Source: Hemerocallis citrina (Eukaryota; Streptophyta; Magnoliopsida; Asparagales; Asphodelaceae). From it: DNA of 64,000 nucleotides. A program made the position numbers and the translations under genes. The notes under the pieces are model-generated. The model was not told the origin of the DNA. It worked only from the letters and a program-made list of their open reading frames with translations, and made no database searches. The stretch is taken from NCBI GenBank assembly GCA_017893485.1, contig CM030363.1, positions 115,110,004 through 115,174,003 of the forward strand, written 5' to 3'. This document shows positions 33,122-44,850 of the stretch, in pieces; position 1 is the first letter of the stretch; every line of letters begins with the position of its first letter.

Positions 33122-36100
33122 TTAAAACTCAAACTCGGCACTTCCCCCGGGTTCCTTCGCACGCTCGGCTAGTCCGACCGGAGAAGGCACTCTGGCAACA
33201 GAGCTTTCCGCATCGGTAGGCTGGGCCGCCTCCAAGAAAAAGGTCGGAGAAGGTCCTAGTACGGGATTGCTCGCCTCCTCGGCGCCTAGCATTAGCTTCA
33301 GCCTACGGATCTCCAACTCTTACTCTACAACAGCCTCACAAAAAAAAGACTCCGAAGCTGACCGCCTACTCGAGGCACCCGAGATTGACCAGTTCGTCTC
33401 AACTGCTCACCAGTCTTGGTCGGCTATGGCCTTCTGTAGAGGAGCGACCTCCAAGCAGAGCTCCCTACACTTGTTCATGAAATAATTCACTGCGGCCGCT
33501 CGGTCCCGAGCCTGCTTACGTTGGCAAGCCAGAACACTCTCCATGGCCCCTACCCCAGCTCGTACCTAGAAGACCTCAGCAAAACCAAGGTCGGCACCGA
33601 GGACCTCATGCATCTATCAAAAAGATGGAAAAAATAATAGGTCACAAAAGAGACTAAAAAACACAAGTCATGGAGCATCGGCCAAAAAATCATCTTGTAC
33701 TAGTTCAAAATTTTTGTACTGCAAAAGGCGGTGGCCAGTCCACGTTCGGCAATTTAAATAAAAAATAAATAAAAAATAAATTAAAAAAAAAGAGGAAATT
33801 CCTAGACTATTGTTTAGGAGTGGGACGCACCTCTTCGTCACCTTGGTCGCCCCCGACCTCAATCGAGCGTCCCCCTGCTCCTCGTCCTCCACTCCACGTG
33901 GCATCAACGGAAGCTCCGGGTACCACCCATAGTGGAGATGCCCGACCTGAAGGTCCGGATAAATTCGCAGGATGTGCTCCCTGGCCTTGTTATAAGTCTC
34001 CTCCTACGAGGCGATCAGGGTATCCGCCATGGTGATCGCCGCCTCCTCGCTAGCTTTCTTGGCCTTCGCCTTGAACTGTGCCAGCTCTTTCGCATGGTGC
34101 TCCTTGTTGGAGACAGCTGGGCTTGGGCAACCGCAAGGGTAGTCTCCGCCACCGTCTGCTCGTCCTTCAGCTGAGTGGCTTCCCGAAAATAGCGTTCGGC
34201 GTTCTTCTGGATGACAATCTCCTTCTCGAGGCACTCGTGAAAGTGCTGTGCGTGTTGCATCGCCTGGTCGAGGAGGATCAAGTTAAGAGAATTCTCCGTA
34301 TAGCTAAACCAAAATGCAGAAGGGAGACTTACCGCAAGGTGGGCCTGAGTGAACCTCATGTAGGACGTATCAGCCGTCTCCACCACCAGGGCCATACGAT
34401 CCCGTTCGGTGGCAAGGTGCTCCACCATCTCTACCGCAACCGGGCCTTCGAGGAGCGTATCCCCGCCTTGACCCCCCAGTCGGGGGTATATGGCCTCATA
34501 CCCTCCCGACCCACCATGTCCGTAGCGTTCGGTCGAAGCGGCGGAAGAGGTCTCTTCGCGACCTCGGCAACCTTTTTGCTACCGGAGCTCACCTCCGGAT
34601 CCTTCGCCGACCGCGAAAAATGGTGATGATGCTTTTTCTCCCTGTTCGGGGTCGACTCCTCGGGCCTTGGAGTCGCTGCCTGACTAGTCCCTGCCCCCGA
34701 GGGGGCCTTCTTCGCCATATCGGCCCTCCTCTTGGCGGGCAGAGCCACTATAAAGTTGCGGTTATCCAGCTCCGTGGCAGACATTTCTATAAGGAAAAAA
34801 GTGAACATGTTAACACGAAGACAGAAAGAAATACAGAATAGAAAAAAAACATACTAGGGTTGGCCGGGCTCAGTCCGGCTCGGGCGAGGTGTAGCTCCGT
34901 GACGCGAGGCCACCCAATGCTGTGACCCTCCACGATCTTGTCGACCTTCGCCCACTCCTTCTCTGACAAGTCTCTTCGCTTCGGTGGCTTGTGGTTCGGC
35001 TTTCCGAAGTTCCAAACAGTGGGAATGTCCCAAGGCTTCTCACTCCGGACTACGAAGTACTTTTCTTTCCAACCCTTGATGGAGTCCGGATGACCGTGCA
35101 TCACTTTCTTGTGGGGGCGGGGCGAAAGATAGAAAATCCCCATCCTGGTCCCCGAGAGAGCTCATCCCCAGGATGGCTCGGAAGTAGGTCAGCCTCGGCG
35201 TAATCCCCTTCTCCTGACACTTCAAAATAAAACACACTAAGTGTTTCTAAGAGTTGGGACCGTACTGCATCGGGCTCAGCTCCCCCAGTTCAGCACCCTC
35301 TTGATGAATGGGTGCAACGGAAGCCTCAACCCTGAGACGAAAGCGTCCTCAGGGAACATGCAAAAGCTCGGTTCGAACGCGGTGGTCTGGCAGATCCCTG
35401 TGTTCGGCACCAGAAGCTCGAACTCCCGAGGAATGAAGTAAGTCGCCCTCAGGATGGGCAAGTAGTCCCTTGGCAGGGCACACTTCATACTATCCATCTT
35501 GATCATGGATCGGTCCTCGTCCCTGTACAGCGATGTATACGCCAGAAGATCCTTCACGTCGTCAGGAGACATCCTGATCGATCCTGAATTTTTACCGGAG
35601 AGAAGGGGTACGTGAACCCGGAGCCATACTCATACTTATTCCTTCTCGGCCGGACTGTCGGGCCCTATCCACTTCCTCTTCCTCCTTTGGGGGTGATCTT
35701 TCCTATCAGGGGAAGGGGTCGCTAGGGGAGGCAACGGTGGGAGGTCTGCCTCTTCTTCCCCTAGCTTCTCCGCGGTCCCTCCGACCTCGCCATGGTGATC
35801 ACTACCACTCTCAGTCCCTTGCTCGGACTCCTCCTGATCATCGCCCTCCTCGACCTGCTCCTCTTCTTCCCGAACTCCTTCTCCGGACTCATTCTCCTCC
35901 TCCACAAGCCCCTCTCCCTCGGGATCCCTCTCTTCGTGCTCCTCTTCTACAGGCTCCTTACCCGGTCTACGGGATTGCAGGGGCTCGACGATAAATGCTA
36001 CGTCACCCTCGCTATTCGACCCTCCTACTGACAGAACCTCCTCCTTTATCGGGAAGATGTCACCCGACGAAAAAGATATTGAAGATGAATGAACCTCCTC

Positions 36101-36151
36101 CTCGCCACGACCTGAAGTGCCTGCCTCGGAACCAGACTGAGACCGTGACAT
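33122..36151 (-). pseudogene. aORF copy 2 (Transposase_28 / putative gypsy-type transposon protein)
   Basis: It starts at 36151 (MSRSQSGSEAGTSGRGEEE) with a very acidic, probably disordered segment of about 170 residues to 35636. After a frame break come 35572-35276 (YFIPREFELLVPNTG, then RLPLHPFIKRVLNW) and 35143-34860 (HPDSIKGWKEKYFVVRSEKP), the conserved core. Exon 1 ends in Asn-Pro at 34855; a 68-nt GT-AG intron (34787-34854) keeps frame into exon 2, which is basic and proline-rich. A 69-nt intron (34264-34332) leads to a helical third exon (LEKEIVIQKNAERYF). The C-terminus ends at 33122 after at least two in-frame stops. No catalytic motif is recognised, so the role is unknown. It lies antisense to pol. 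Confidence 0.75.
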
Positions 36152-36285
36152 TTTAAAGAAAAAATACTAACATGTTTCACCGGAGTACGCAAAGGTCAAC
36201 GGAAAACAGACGTCGACGGTGCGCAAGGAAATTTCTGTTGTGAATAAGATGGAAGCAAAGTAAAGAAGTGAGGTGGGGCAGGGGG

Positions 36286-36293
36286 ATTTATAA
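36286..36293 (-). promoter_or_regulatory. TATA box of aORF copy 2
   Basis: Minus-strand TTATAAATCCCCCTGCCCC followed by ACCTCACTTC, about 139 nt before the ATG. It matches the promoter context of copies 1 and 3. Confidence 0.6.
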
Positions 36294-36494
36294 GTGCAGG
36301 CGGGACTCCTCGAATTCCGCAAAAAGATTTGACCATCTGATCTTCATCATCAAGATCTAACGGCCACTAAGATCTTGATGACATCAGCCTAGAGCGCAAA
36401 AATACTATCTTACCCTCGGCTCAGTCGACCAACGCGGAGCCTCGTCGCTCAGGGTCAATTTTCGGGTACTTCACCATTATTCACCCAAGTTCTT

Positions 36495-37436
36495 CCTCCA
36501 AAAAGTTTCTTCCAAACTGCTTGGACCTCGACGCTCAGATGTCACCGCGAGCCCAAAAAGTTTCTCCAAAACTGCTTGGACCTCGATGCTCGAATGTCAC
36601 CGCAAGCCCAAAAAGTTTATCCCAACTGCTTGGACCTCGATGCTCGAATGCCACCGTGAGCCCAAAAAGTTTCTACCAAACCTCTTGGACCTCGACGCTC
36701 AGATGTCACTGCGAGCCCAAAAAGTTTCACCCAAACTGCTTGGACCTCGATGCTCGGATGTCACCGCGAACCCAAAAAGTTTCTCCCAAACTGCTTAGAC
36801 CTCGATGCTCGGATATCACCGTGAGCCCAAAAAGTTTGTCCCAACTGCTTGGACCTCGACGCTCGGATGCCACCGCGAGCCCAAAAGTTTTCTGCCAAAC
36901 TTCTTAGACATCGACGCTCGGATGTCACCGCGAGACCAAAAAGTTTCTCCCAAACTGCTTGGACCTCGATGCTCAGATATCATCACGATCCCAAAAAGTT
37001 TCTCCCAACTGCTTGGACTTCAATGCTTGGATGTCACCACGAGCCCAAAAAATTTCTCTTAAACTGCTTGGACCTCGACACTCGGATGTCACCGCGAGCC
37101 CTAAAAGTTTCTCCCAACTGCCTGGACCTCGATGCTCGGATATCACCGCGAGCCCAAAAAGTTCCTCCCAAACTGCTTGGACCTCGACGCTCGGATGTCA
37201 CCGCGAGCTCAAAAAGTTTTTCCCAAACTGCTTAGACCTCGACACTCGGATGTCACCGCGAGCCCACAAAGTTTCTCCCAACTGCTTGGACCTCGATGCT
37301 CGGATGTCACCACGAGCCCAAACAGTTTCTCCCCAATCTGCTTGGACCTCGATGCTCAGATGTCACCTCGAGCCCAAACAGTTTCTCCCAAACTGCTTGG
37401 AGCTCGGCGCTCGGATGTCACCGCGAGCCCAAAATT
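36495..37436. repeat. 58-bp tandem array, about 16 units
   Basis: Units read CTTGGACCTCGATGCTCGG, ATGTCACCGCGAGCCC, AAAAAGTTTCTCCCAAACTG. Unit length alternates by a base or two. The ORFs of 106 to 261 residues here are translations of the array. It lies upstream of the aORF 2 promoter. Confidence 0.9.
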
Positions 37437-37940
37437 ATCCCCCAGCCTTTGAGGGGGCTCGCCCACCGACCCTAGACACTTGGCAAGAAGGATCCCTGCT
37501 CCACAGACTCCTACGCCCCCTTGCTTTTCCAACAAGTGAGGGGGGCTCGCCTACCGACCCCCCAACTCTCAGCCAAACGACCTCGAGGTCGACACTCGGA
37601 TGTCACCGCGAGCCCCAAACTGTTCCCCAACCAGTGAGGGGCTCGTCTACCGACCCTAGACGCTCGGTAAGAAGACCTCCTGATCCACGGGTCTTGGTGC
37701 CCCTCGCTTTTCCAACCAGTGAGGGGCTCGCCTACCGACTCTAGATGCTCGGCAAGTAGACCTCCTGATCCACGGGTCACGGTGCCCTCTCGCTTTTCCA
37801 ACTAGTGAGGGGGTTCGCCTACCGACCCTAGACGCTCAGCAAAAAATTTTCCTATTCCACAGGTCTCGACGTCCCCTTGCTTTTCCAACAAGTGAGGGGG
37901 CTCGTCCACCGACCCTCAATGCTCGGCAAACCAAGTCCCG
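37437..37940. repeat. Tandem array of about 86-95 bp, 5-6 units
   Basis: Units contain TTTTCCAACCAGTGAGGGG, CTCGCCTACCGACCC and CGCTCGGCAAGAAGACCTCC. One 58-bp-type unit is embedded at about 37580-37620, so the two arrays interleave. Confidence 0.8.
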
Positions 37941-38124
37941 ACACCACTATGCCAAACATCCATCGTAACTCCAAGAGGGGATCACCTTCATCCTACCCCA
38001 CTGACCACATCCGGAAGATACGGGTCTCGTTCTTCCCCATACACACCACCCTGCTCTTACTACAGAGGCAAAAAACCACTCCTACGCGGCTGGATCACCC
38101 AGCCCTCCAGGAGTGGGGGGCTCC
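37941..38124 (+). other. Tat-2 3' end spacer with PPT
   Basis: No gene. GGAGTGGGGGGCTCC at 38110-38124 directly before the LTR is the PPT, and it matches the Tat-3 PPT. Confidence 0.7.
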
Positions 38125-38646
38125 TGATATGGGTCAGATGACGTGGCCCCTCCTGGGCCACAGGATCCCCTCAAAAGGCATTCACCCTCTATCATCAGAT
38201 CTGCCATGTCATACCTAAACCGCCTGGGCTTCCGCCACGTCAGGACCAAGGGCGATCGGGTCCAAACCCGGCCCCAAACGGGTCCAGACCCGGTTGGCAC
38301 TGTCTATAAATACCAGGCCCTCTACCCCTTCAAAAGGTAATCAATCTTTTCCCTCTCAAAACCCTAGTTACTGTTACTCTTCAGTGACTGACTAGACCGT
38401 CGGAGGGCCTGCCACCGGGACCAACCCCGGTGTTCCTAGGCCGAGTGCAGGTACACAAGACCTCCAGATCCGAGCTTCCAGATCTGAGTCGAGCCTCTGA
38501 CCTCCTCCTCGCTCCCGCCTCTAATCCCCGAGCCATCCCCTCTGGTTGAGGGTCGGGCGTACCATCCGTACCGAAGCTTCCGCAAAAATACAAATTGAGA
38601 GAACTCACACCTGGTGCAGCCACCCCCCAAAAAACTAACCGCATCA
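38125..38646 (+). repeat. Tat-2 3' LTR
   Basis: 522 bp, TGATATGGGTCAGATG to CCGCATCA, preceded by the PPT. Only the first bases resemble the Tat-1 and Tat-3 LTRs, so this is a different family in the same lineage. No TSD can be tested because the 5' LTR is gone. Confidence 0.7.
38305..38312 (+). promoter_or_regulatory. Tat-2 LTR TATA box
   Basis: CTATAAATACCAGGCCC about 180 bp into the LTR. This is the likely retroelement promoter. Confidence 0.65.
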
Positions 38647-38673
38647 GTTTACTTAATCAGTAAAGGACGATTA

Positions 38674-39243
38674 GAGCATCTGTAGCCGTTTAAGTTAAAA
38701 AAATGGCTATATGACAATTTTGGAAATTGCAAATAGCGAAAATGCTGCAGCCGTCTATACTCAAAAAAGGGTTTTTTTTGGACGAAACGAAAGATGATAT
38801 ACCGTTTGAAGATATGTGTAAATTTTTTTTAAAAAACTTGTGAAGGACAGCAGATGATCTGCCGTCTCGGAATTATTTTTTTAAAAAAATGTGAAGGACG
38901 GCACATCATGTGCCGTCCAACACATTTGAACATTTTTTTTTATCTTCAAATGGAAGATGATCTTCCTACTTTTTTTTTTAATAATCCGGGCGGGATATTA
39001 TATCCCGTCCAACCCTTTACAACAAAAAAAAATTAGATCAGACCACATATCATCTACCGTCCGACTATAAAACGGTAAATCATCTTCCGATTTCCAAAAT
39101 ATGGATAGAGCCATTTCGTCTCTCAAATTTGGCCATCTCCTGTTCATTCCAAACCTAAAATATGAGTATATACACGACGACTACAGATGATTTTTTTTTA
39201 AATATCCACTTTTTTGATATGTAGTCAACGACTACAGATGCTC
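38674..39243. mobile_element. Harbinger (Tourist-like) MITE 1
   Basis: Ends GAGCATCTGTAGCCGTT and AACGACTACAGATGCTC are inverted repeats, with TSD TTA at 38671-38673 and 39244-39246. It is 570 bp and non-coding. Three palindromes of the type GGACGG..ATCAT..CCGTCC lie inside, at 38846-38866, 38896-38918 and 38988-39010. Confidence 0.85.
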
Positions 39244-39246
39244 TTA

Positions 39247-39317
39247 CTGCTGCCATCAAATCAGGATCCGTGGGAAAACAGGAGACCATCGGAAGGATTC
39301 AAGAAGTTGCAAGGTAG
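39247..39317 (+). pseudogene. Possible C-terminal remnant of a host gene
   Basis: If MITE 1 and one TTA are ignored, a frame runs from the bases just after the Tat-2 LTR into 39247 and reads AAIKSGSVGKQETIGRIQEV, then Ala-Arg and TAG at 39315-39317, followed by an AATAAA near 39343. I do not recognise the protein. The stretch is short, so chance is possible. Confidence 0.3.
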
Positions 39318-39406
39318 AGATAGCGTAAATCATGTACAAGCTAATAAATCGGAGTTACCACTAAAACACTTGAACGATGAATTCTGATTTCATAGTTAAA
39401 ATGTAG

Positions 39407-39438
<32 letters not shown>

Positions 39439-39745
39439 CGTGCTTACTTCTGTTTGAATCAGTTGTCTTTCTACATCAATGAATTGAGAGCATACCTTAA
39501 ACAAGATTAATGTATACATTTGCTAGAATGGTCGCTTGTAAAATTGGCATTCATTATGTGACATGAGAGCCAAAACCTGCATTTTTTAGTGTATTCAAAA
39601 AAATGACATGCATTATGTGAATCGCTAGCAAATTCGCATTCGCATCCATTTCAGGACTACAACAATGTCTTTCCACGATCATAATTGCAGAACTGTCATC
39701 ATATAAATAACATCGGTTGTAGCTGCAATTGTAGGTGGAATTATC
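39318..39745. other. Unassigned spacer with (TA)n tract
   Basis: AT-rich with a (TA)n run at about 39417-39438. I see no gene or element end. Confidence 0.5.
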
Positions 39746-39949
39746 TCTACTATTTTAATGGGAGAGTTTGTCACCAAACAAATTCCATTTGTAACCAAAC
39801 AAATACGTGCATTGTAATCAAACAAACACGTGCAATGCATATGTATAACTAATATAAAGAAAGTCTTAGGTTGGATGCCAGATAACGTCGGAATTTTTTT
39901 AAAAATATATATATTTATAAAGACATGCACCGCACGTGTAAATTACTAG
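39746..39949 (+). mobile_element. Short Helitron-like element a
   Basis: Starts TCTACTATTTTAATGGGAG and ends GCACCGCACGTGTAAATTACTAG. A 5' TC, a GTGCA..GCAC hairpin about 10 nt before a CTAG 3' end, and a following T fit non-autonomous Helitrons. Two relatives lie at 40338 and 41483. Confidence 0.55.
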
Positions 39950-40337
39950 TTCGGATTTTAAAAAAAAGCAAAAACCAAAGTACCCCCCTCCCCAGCGTTT
40001 GACCCGAGTACAAAATGCCCATACAACGTTTGAAAAAATACATTATACACATTCATCTGTAACTTAACCCATTTCGTTAAGTTTAAATTATTAAATTACA
40101 TTTCTACCCTTACCCTTTTATATCTCAATCCCATTTTTCTTTTTTCCTTTCTTCATTCTCAAACATTAAACAAAACCAAATCTTGATGATGGACTAGTTT
40201 ACTCGTGTTTAATCTTGATGATGGACTAGTTTACTTGTTTATTGTTTTTATGTTTATTTGGCTTAGGTTATTTATTTGTTTACAGTGGTTGCTTCTTGCT
40301 TGTATTGTATCTATTTGGTTATCTCTAATCTCTAATC
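39950..40337. repeat. Unassigned spacer with inverted repeat arm
   Basis: No gene. The part at about 40060-40200 (ATTAAATTACATTTCTACCC, TTACCCTTTTATATCTC) is an inverted copy of 45296-45160. AATCTTGATGATGGACTAG is tandemly repeated near 40180-40230. Confidence 0.6.
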
Positions 40338-40511
40338 TCTAATATTATAATGGGAGAATGCCTTAGTGTCATTTGTAAATCTACCAACATATGCAATGTC
40401 CGTACAAAACTAATATAAAGGAAGTTTCAGGTTCGAGTCCTCCTTACTTCTGAGTTTTTATTTTTATTTTTTAAAATTATTAAAACGTGCATTGCACGTG
40501 TAAATTGCTAA
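40338..40511 (+). mobile_element. Short Helitron-like element b
   Basis: Starts TCTAATATTATAATGGGAG and ends CGTGCATTGCACGTGTAAATTGCTA. It contains CAGGTTCGAGTCC, a B-box-like motif, near 40428. The last bases (CTAAT) diverge from CTAGT. Confidence 0.5.
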
Positions 40512-40654
40512 TTTCTAATTAATGAAACAGGTGGCTAAAAAAAAACTGTTATCATGTTCACTAACGAAAAAACTTATCACTAAATTATAATATAATCGTG
40601 AACTTCTTTATTATTAAACATCTCTGTGAATTGTTCACCAGAATATCTATATTA

Positions 40655-41378
40655 GAGTATCTGCAGTCGTTGTCTATATATTCAAAAAATGGATAAAAAG
40701 CTCTGCAATCGTTGTCTATATATCCATTTTTTGGGTTTAAGATGAACAGTGGACGACTATATTTGGCAGCGCAATTGGCAATATGCATTTAACAATAGAC
40801 GGAAGATGATTTATCGTCTAGTCTCGGACGACATATGATATGTCGTCTGAGATGAATTTTTTAATAGCAAAATAAGAGACGACATATGATTTACCGTTTG
40901 GAAAAAAAATATTAAAACAAAACTTAGTCAACAACTCTGTTGACATTTGAAGAAAAAAACAAAAAAAAGTTGGAGGAGGTTGTTGGACGGAGATTAGATG
41001 ATCTCCCGTCCTTAGATTTTTATTTTTTTTTTTTAATTCCTTCACACAATGTACAATATTTAAATTTTTTTTAAAAAAAAAGGGTAAGACGGAAAATCTT
41101 ATGCCATTTGAGAAAACGGAAAAAAATTATAATAAATGTGTCGGACGGGAGATGATTTCCCGTCCTTCACAAAATGTTTAATTTTTTTTTTCATCAGACG
41201 GCAGAACATCTGCCGTCTCACGAAATTTTTTCTTCCTCTATTCACCAACGGTAAATCATGCTCTGTTTCATTAAAAAAACTCCAATTTTTGGGTTTTGAT
41301 GACTGCAACGCTACCCCCTAATTCCTATTTCTATATTTTCCATATACCCATTTTTTAACAAAACGACTGGAGATGCTA
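40655..41378. mobile_element. Harbinger (Tourist-like) MITE 2
   Basis: Ends GAGTATCTGCAGTCGTT and AACGACTGGAGATGCTA, with TSD TTA at 40652-40654 and 41379-41381. It is 724 bp and non-coding. Palindromes of the MITE 1 type lie at 40826-40847, 40985-41011, 41143-41165 and 41197-41217. Confidence 0.85.
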
Positions 41379-43084
41379 TTAGTAAGAAGTATCTAAATTT
41401 TGAAGTTTGAATATATGACAAACGCTTGCTAACCCTACTTGATCAAAAAATCGTAATATCCATAATTTTGATCTGCCACGCATCCCTAATATAATAATGA
41501 GAGAAGGTCTTAGTGTGTAACGCCCCGAATTCCAAAAATACACTGAATTCAAGATTCCACGGGATCTTTACACTTCTTTCGTACAATTTTACAAGGAATT
41601 TAAAACTTTTCACTTTACATCAGAGTTACATAAAAACTTTACACTTTATATTTTACAGCGGAAGCAAATTTACAACATTTATATAAAAGTACATCAACAT
41701 TTGAATAATCTCTAAGCATCTGTTCTTCTTTAATCGTTATCATGTTATTTACCCTGCATACAAAACTGTGGGTATGTCAGTTTATTCAACCGACGAACAT
41801 TATACACGGCCATCCTCTCTATGCCGGAAATAGTATAACTGATTTTCCATATTTAACAAACACAAACTTGTCACATATCAAACTAAAGGGAATACCCTAT
41901 TGATGTCGTGTTGTGATTTTGCACTTAGTCTTTAATGCAATTATTTATATTATATGACACTAATGCACACTTGTTCGGATTCTATGCATCCCATACTACA
42001 TAGGTCCGAAGGCAAGCCTCTTAATCGTTCTTCATCTTGTAGGGTTCAATCCCTCGTCATGAATTAATCTACGACTGTAACTACGGTAAGTATCCTAGAA
42101 GATCTATGAGTACAAGCTCATGTACAGAAAACCTGGAGGGGAATCCCACGCCATGTCCTGACGCATCAAGCATGCATTCTGTGGCAATTCAGCCTCCTTC
42201 ATGGCACATGATCCTTTTGCAGTCACCAAACATCCCACAAGCGTCGCCAAGGTCCCGATAATTCCGGAGTAGTTCCACGCCATGTCTTGACGCATCAAGC
42301 ATGCATTCTGTGGCTCACTCTCACATCGTAGACTCGAGGCCCTCATACTTGTGCTTTTCGCTCACTTTCATCACCTCTTCACTATGTACTAATTCTTAAT
42401 TTAATGAAATCATGAACAAAATCAATCTCTTAGAGTTAGCCCTCTCACTACTACCGGTCTTATTTCTTTTATTTCACAATGACCCAAACTGGTCTTTTCA
42501 ATGTCAATAATCATAATTCATCACTTTTCACTTGTCGGTGTGAGTTTTGGCTACACCCTAATTTCCAATTTCAATTCACAAATTCACATGTTTGAGTTGT
42601 CATACTTAATAACATTTCTCTTTTCCAATCACATGATTTCTAAATTATTCATGAGTCAATAAACATACATGGAGTTCAATTATTCATCATGTATTTCATC
42701 CAATATTTATTTCCACATTAAAATCATATCACCAATTATATGGTCAAAATGAATAGTCACAACTCATTCCTGTCACACTATTCTTCAATAAGAATAATTC
42801 ATGCAAACTTCACAATATATATTTTCTTTCTTTGTTATTTTCCTTTTCTAGCACTTATTTCAATTCTTTTGCAAAACACATCTTTCACAAAAATATACAA
42901 GTGTAGAACCATAGTTCCAACTACACTTTTATTCCCAAAATATACTTCATTTCATTCTAATAACTCCCAATTTATTTTTCATAAGTCACACATAATTTTA
43001 GTGTAATAATAGTATTTTTTTCATAATTTTTAGACATCAAAAACCCATCAAAAAAATCATTTTTTTCCACAAAGTAAAATTCTG

Positions 43085-43155
43085 GCTGAGAACAGGACTC
43101 GAACCAGCAACCAAAGAGAACCCAACCGCATGCTCTGGCCATTTAGCCACTAGTG
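43085..43155 (-). other. tRNA-like module in solo LTR, 1
   Basis: On the minus strand an A-box-like TGGCTAAATGG (43139-43149) is followed 33 nt later by a B-box GGTTCGAGTCC (43095-43105), the spacing of a tRNA gene. The arms do not form an obvious full cloverleaf. Confidence 0.5.
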
Positions 43156-43244
43156 TTCATCGGTATAAAGAAGGATTGGAGAGTTATATACTCTCGGACT
43201 GAACTTGATTTAATATTTAAACGCACATAAAATAAAATGGTGTC

Positions 43245-43330
43245 ATCCAGTATCGAACCAGCGATCCGTGGGACACAAGCCGCACACACTGTAGCATTAG
43301 AAGCCTCCTGACCACTTGAGCTATAGGCTC
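43245..43330 (-). other. tRNA-like module in solo LTR, 2
   Basis: A-box-like TAGCTCAAGTGG (43312-43323) and a B-box-like GGTTCGATACT (43249-43259) on the minus strand. The second in a tandem pair. Confidence 0.45.
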
Positions 43331-44248
43331 AAGTTGTCTTGAATACAACTTATATTTTAATTAAATCAGTCCTCTGTTTAATAAAACATTTCGATGTTTC
43401 AAAAGCTCTCATTTGAGTTTTGTTTTTTCTAAATTTCCTGTAAATCTCCAGAATAATTATTCAAACAATATTTGATACTCCAGTAATTTAAAAATAATTT
43501 TTCCAGTAATTAAACACATATTCTTCATACAATTAGTTTAAATTGTACGCTACTACTACCACATCTCATTTCGATATTTCTTATACAATTTAGCATTAAT
43601 ATTTTCTATATCAATTCCCTGTTTATATTCCTTTTTCCAAACCCAAAAATATATTTTAAGTCATCCATTATAAACATTATCACAAAATTCCATCTAAGCA
43701 CATAAGGCAACAATTTCATCTACTAGCATTTGCATATAGTTGGATGCTAATAACGAATTTTAATTCAAGCATTCCATAACTATAAACAATTCACACACAA
43801 CTTAAGATTGATGATGGAATAACATACAATCTATTTAGCAACATTTCAATCAACTAATAAGCCATTTTTTTCCATTTAAATGCACTCTTATTAATCTTTT
43901 TCATGCATTATCATTTCAATTCAATCTTAGCATGCTATCTAATTAGAAACATGGAAAATAACCCACCTTATTTGGAGAGAATAAAATTGCAACACCTCCT
44001 AAACACAAGAGTCCTTGTCAAAAGAGCGTTCCTCCTCCTCCTTGATGTGCACCACCGAGCCTCAAAAGATGCCAACCCGAGAGCTCCTTGATGATGATGC
44101 CGGCCTTCCCTTGGTGCAAACACACTCACACACAACTCTCAATCTTTTTATCCCACTTACTATACTACTAACAATTTTATTTTCTACTATAGGTTTTGAA
44201 GAAATGAAGAGTACAAAAATAACTAGGCTAGGGGGGGGGGGGGAGGGG

Positions 44249-44256
44249 TATTTATA
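44249..44256 (-). promoter_or_regulatory. Solo LTR TATA box
   Basis: Minus-strand AGTATAAATACCCCTCCCC. It shares TATAAATACCCC with the giant LTR promoter at 17843. Confidence 0.65.
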
Positions 44257-44675
44257 CTAAAATTTGGAGCAAATGAAGGGTTAGGATCAATCTAGGAGTT
44301 AAAAATAAAAGGCTAGGATTCAAGGGAAAGTTGTAGTAACCAACCATGATCAAACAACTAATACCCATAACTCCACTCATTTTTTCATTTTCCCTCCAAT
44401 CCAAAACCGGCCTTGTAGTGTGCTTTTTTGCACGTGTACGTGCAATGCACGTGCATTCATTAGTTCTCCATTTAAAAAAGTTGTACATTATATTTTCTAT
44501 AAAAATAATCTTATAAAAATATCCTACATTACAAGTTGTAATTAAAAGAGAAATAACTCATGGGCTTTAATTAATGGGCCAAATAATAGTTTTACAAAAA
44601 TAAATTAGATTTGGGTTAAAAAGAAAGGCTTAGGTTTATTTGAAGAAAAATGGGTCTTTATAAAAATAATTAGAG

Positions 44676-44676
<1 letters not shown>

Positions 44677-44773
<97 letters not shown>

Positions 44774-44850
44774 TCATCCATAATGAAAATAATTATATAT
44801 ATATATATATATACACACACACATCATCCATAATGAAAATAATTATAAGA
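44677..44850. repeat. (CA)n/(TA)n microsatellite with local duplication
   Basis: (CA)n at 44677-44742, then (TA)n. A block of CACACATCATCCATAATG plus AAAATAATTATA plus (TA)n is duplicated at about 44760-44850. Confidence 0.9.

Larger units (their letters stand above)
29561..38646 (+). mobile_element. Tat-2: 5'-truncated Tat-lineage element
   Basis: Order on the plus strand: end of protease, RT fragment, two tandem arrays, antisense aORF (33122-36151, minus), two more arrays, PPT, 3' LTR. The 5' LTR, gag, the rest of RT, RNase H and integrase are absent, so two deletions have occurred (before 29561 and near 30860). Confidence 0.8.

Noticed and set aside
36495..37436. CRISPR-like appearance of regularly spaced repeats
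   Set aside because: Units are contiguous with no unique spacers, and the context is a plant retrotransposon.
36521..37744. ORFs up to 261 residues
   Set aside because: Shadows of the 58-bp and 90-bp arrays.
43085..43330. Functional tRNA genes
   Set aside because: A- and B-box-like motifs are present but I could not draw acceptor and anticodon stems.
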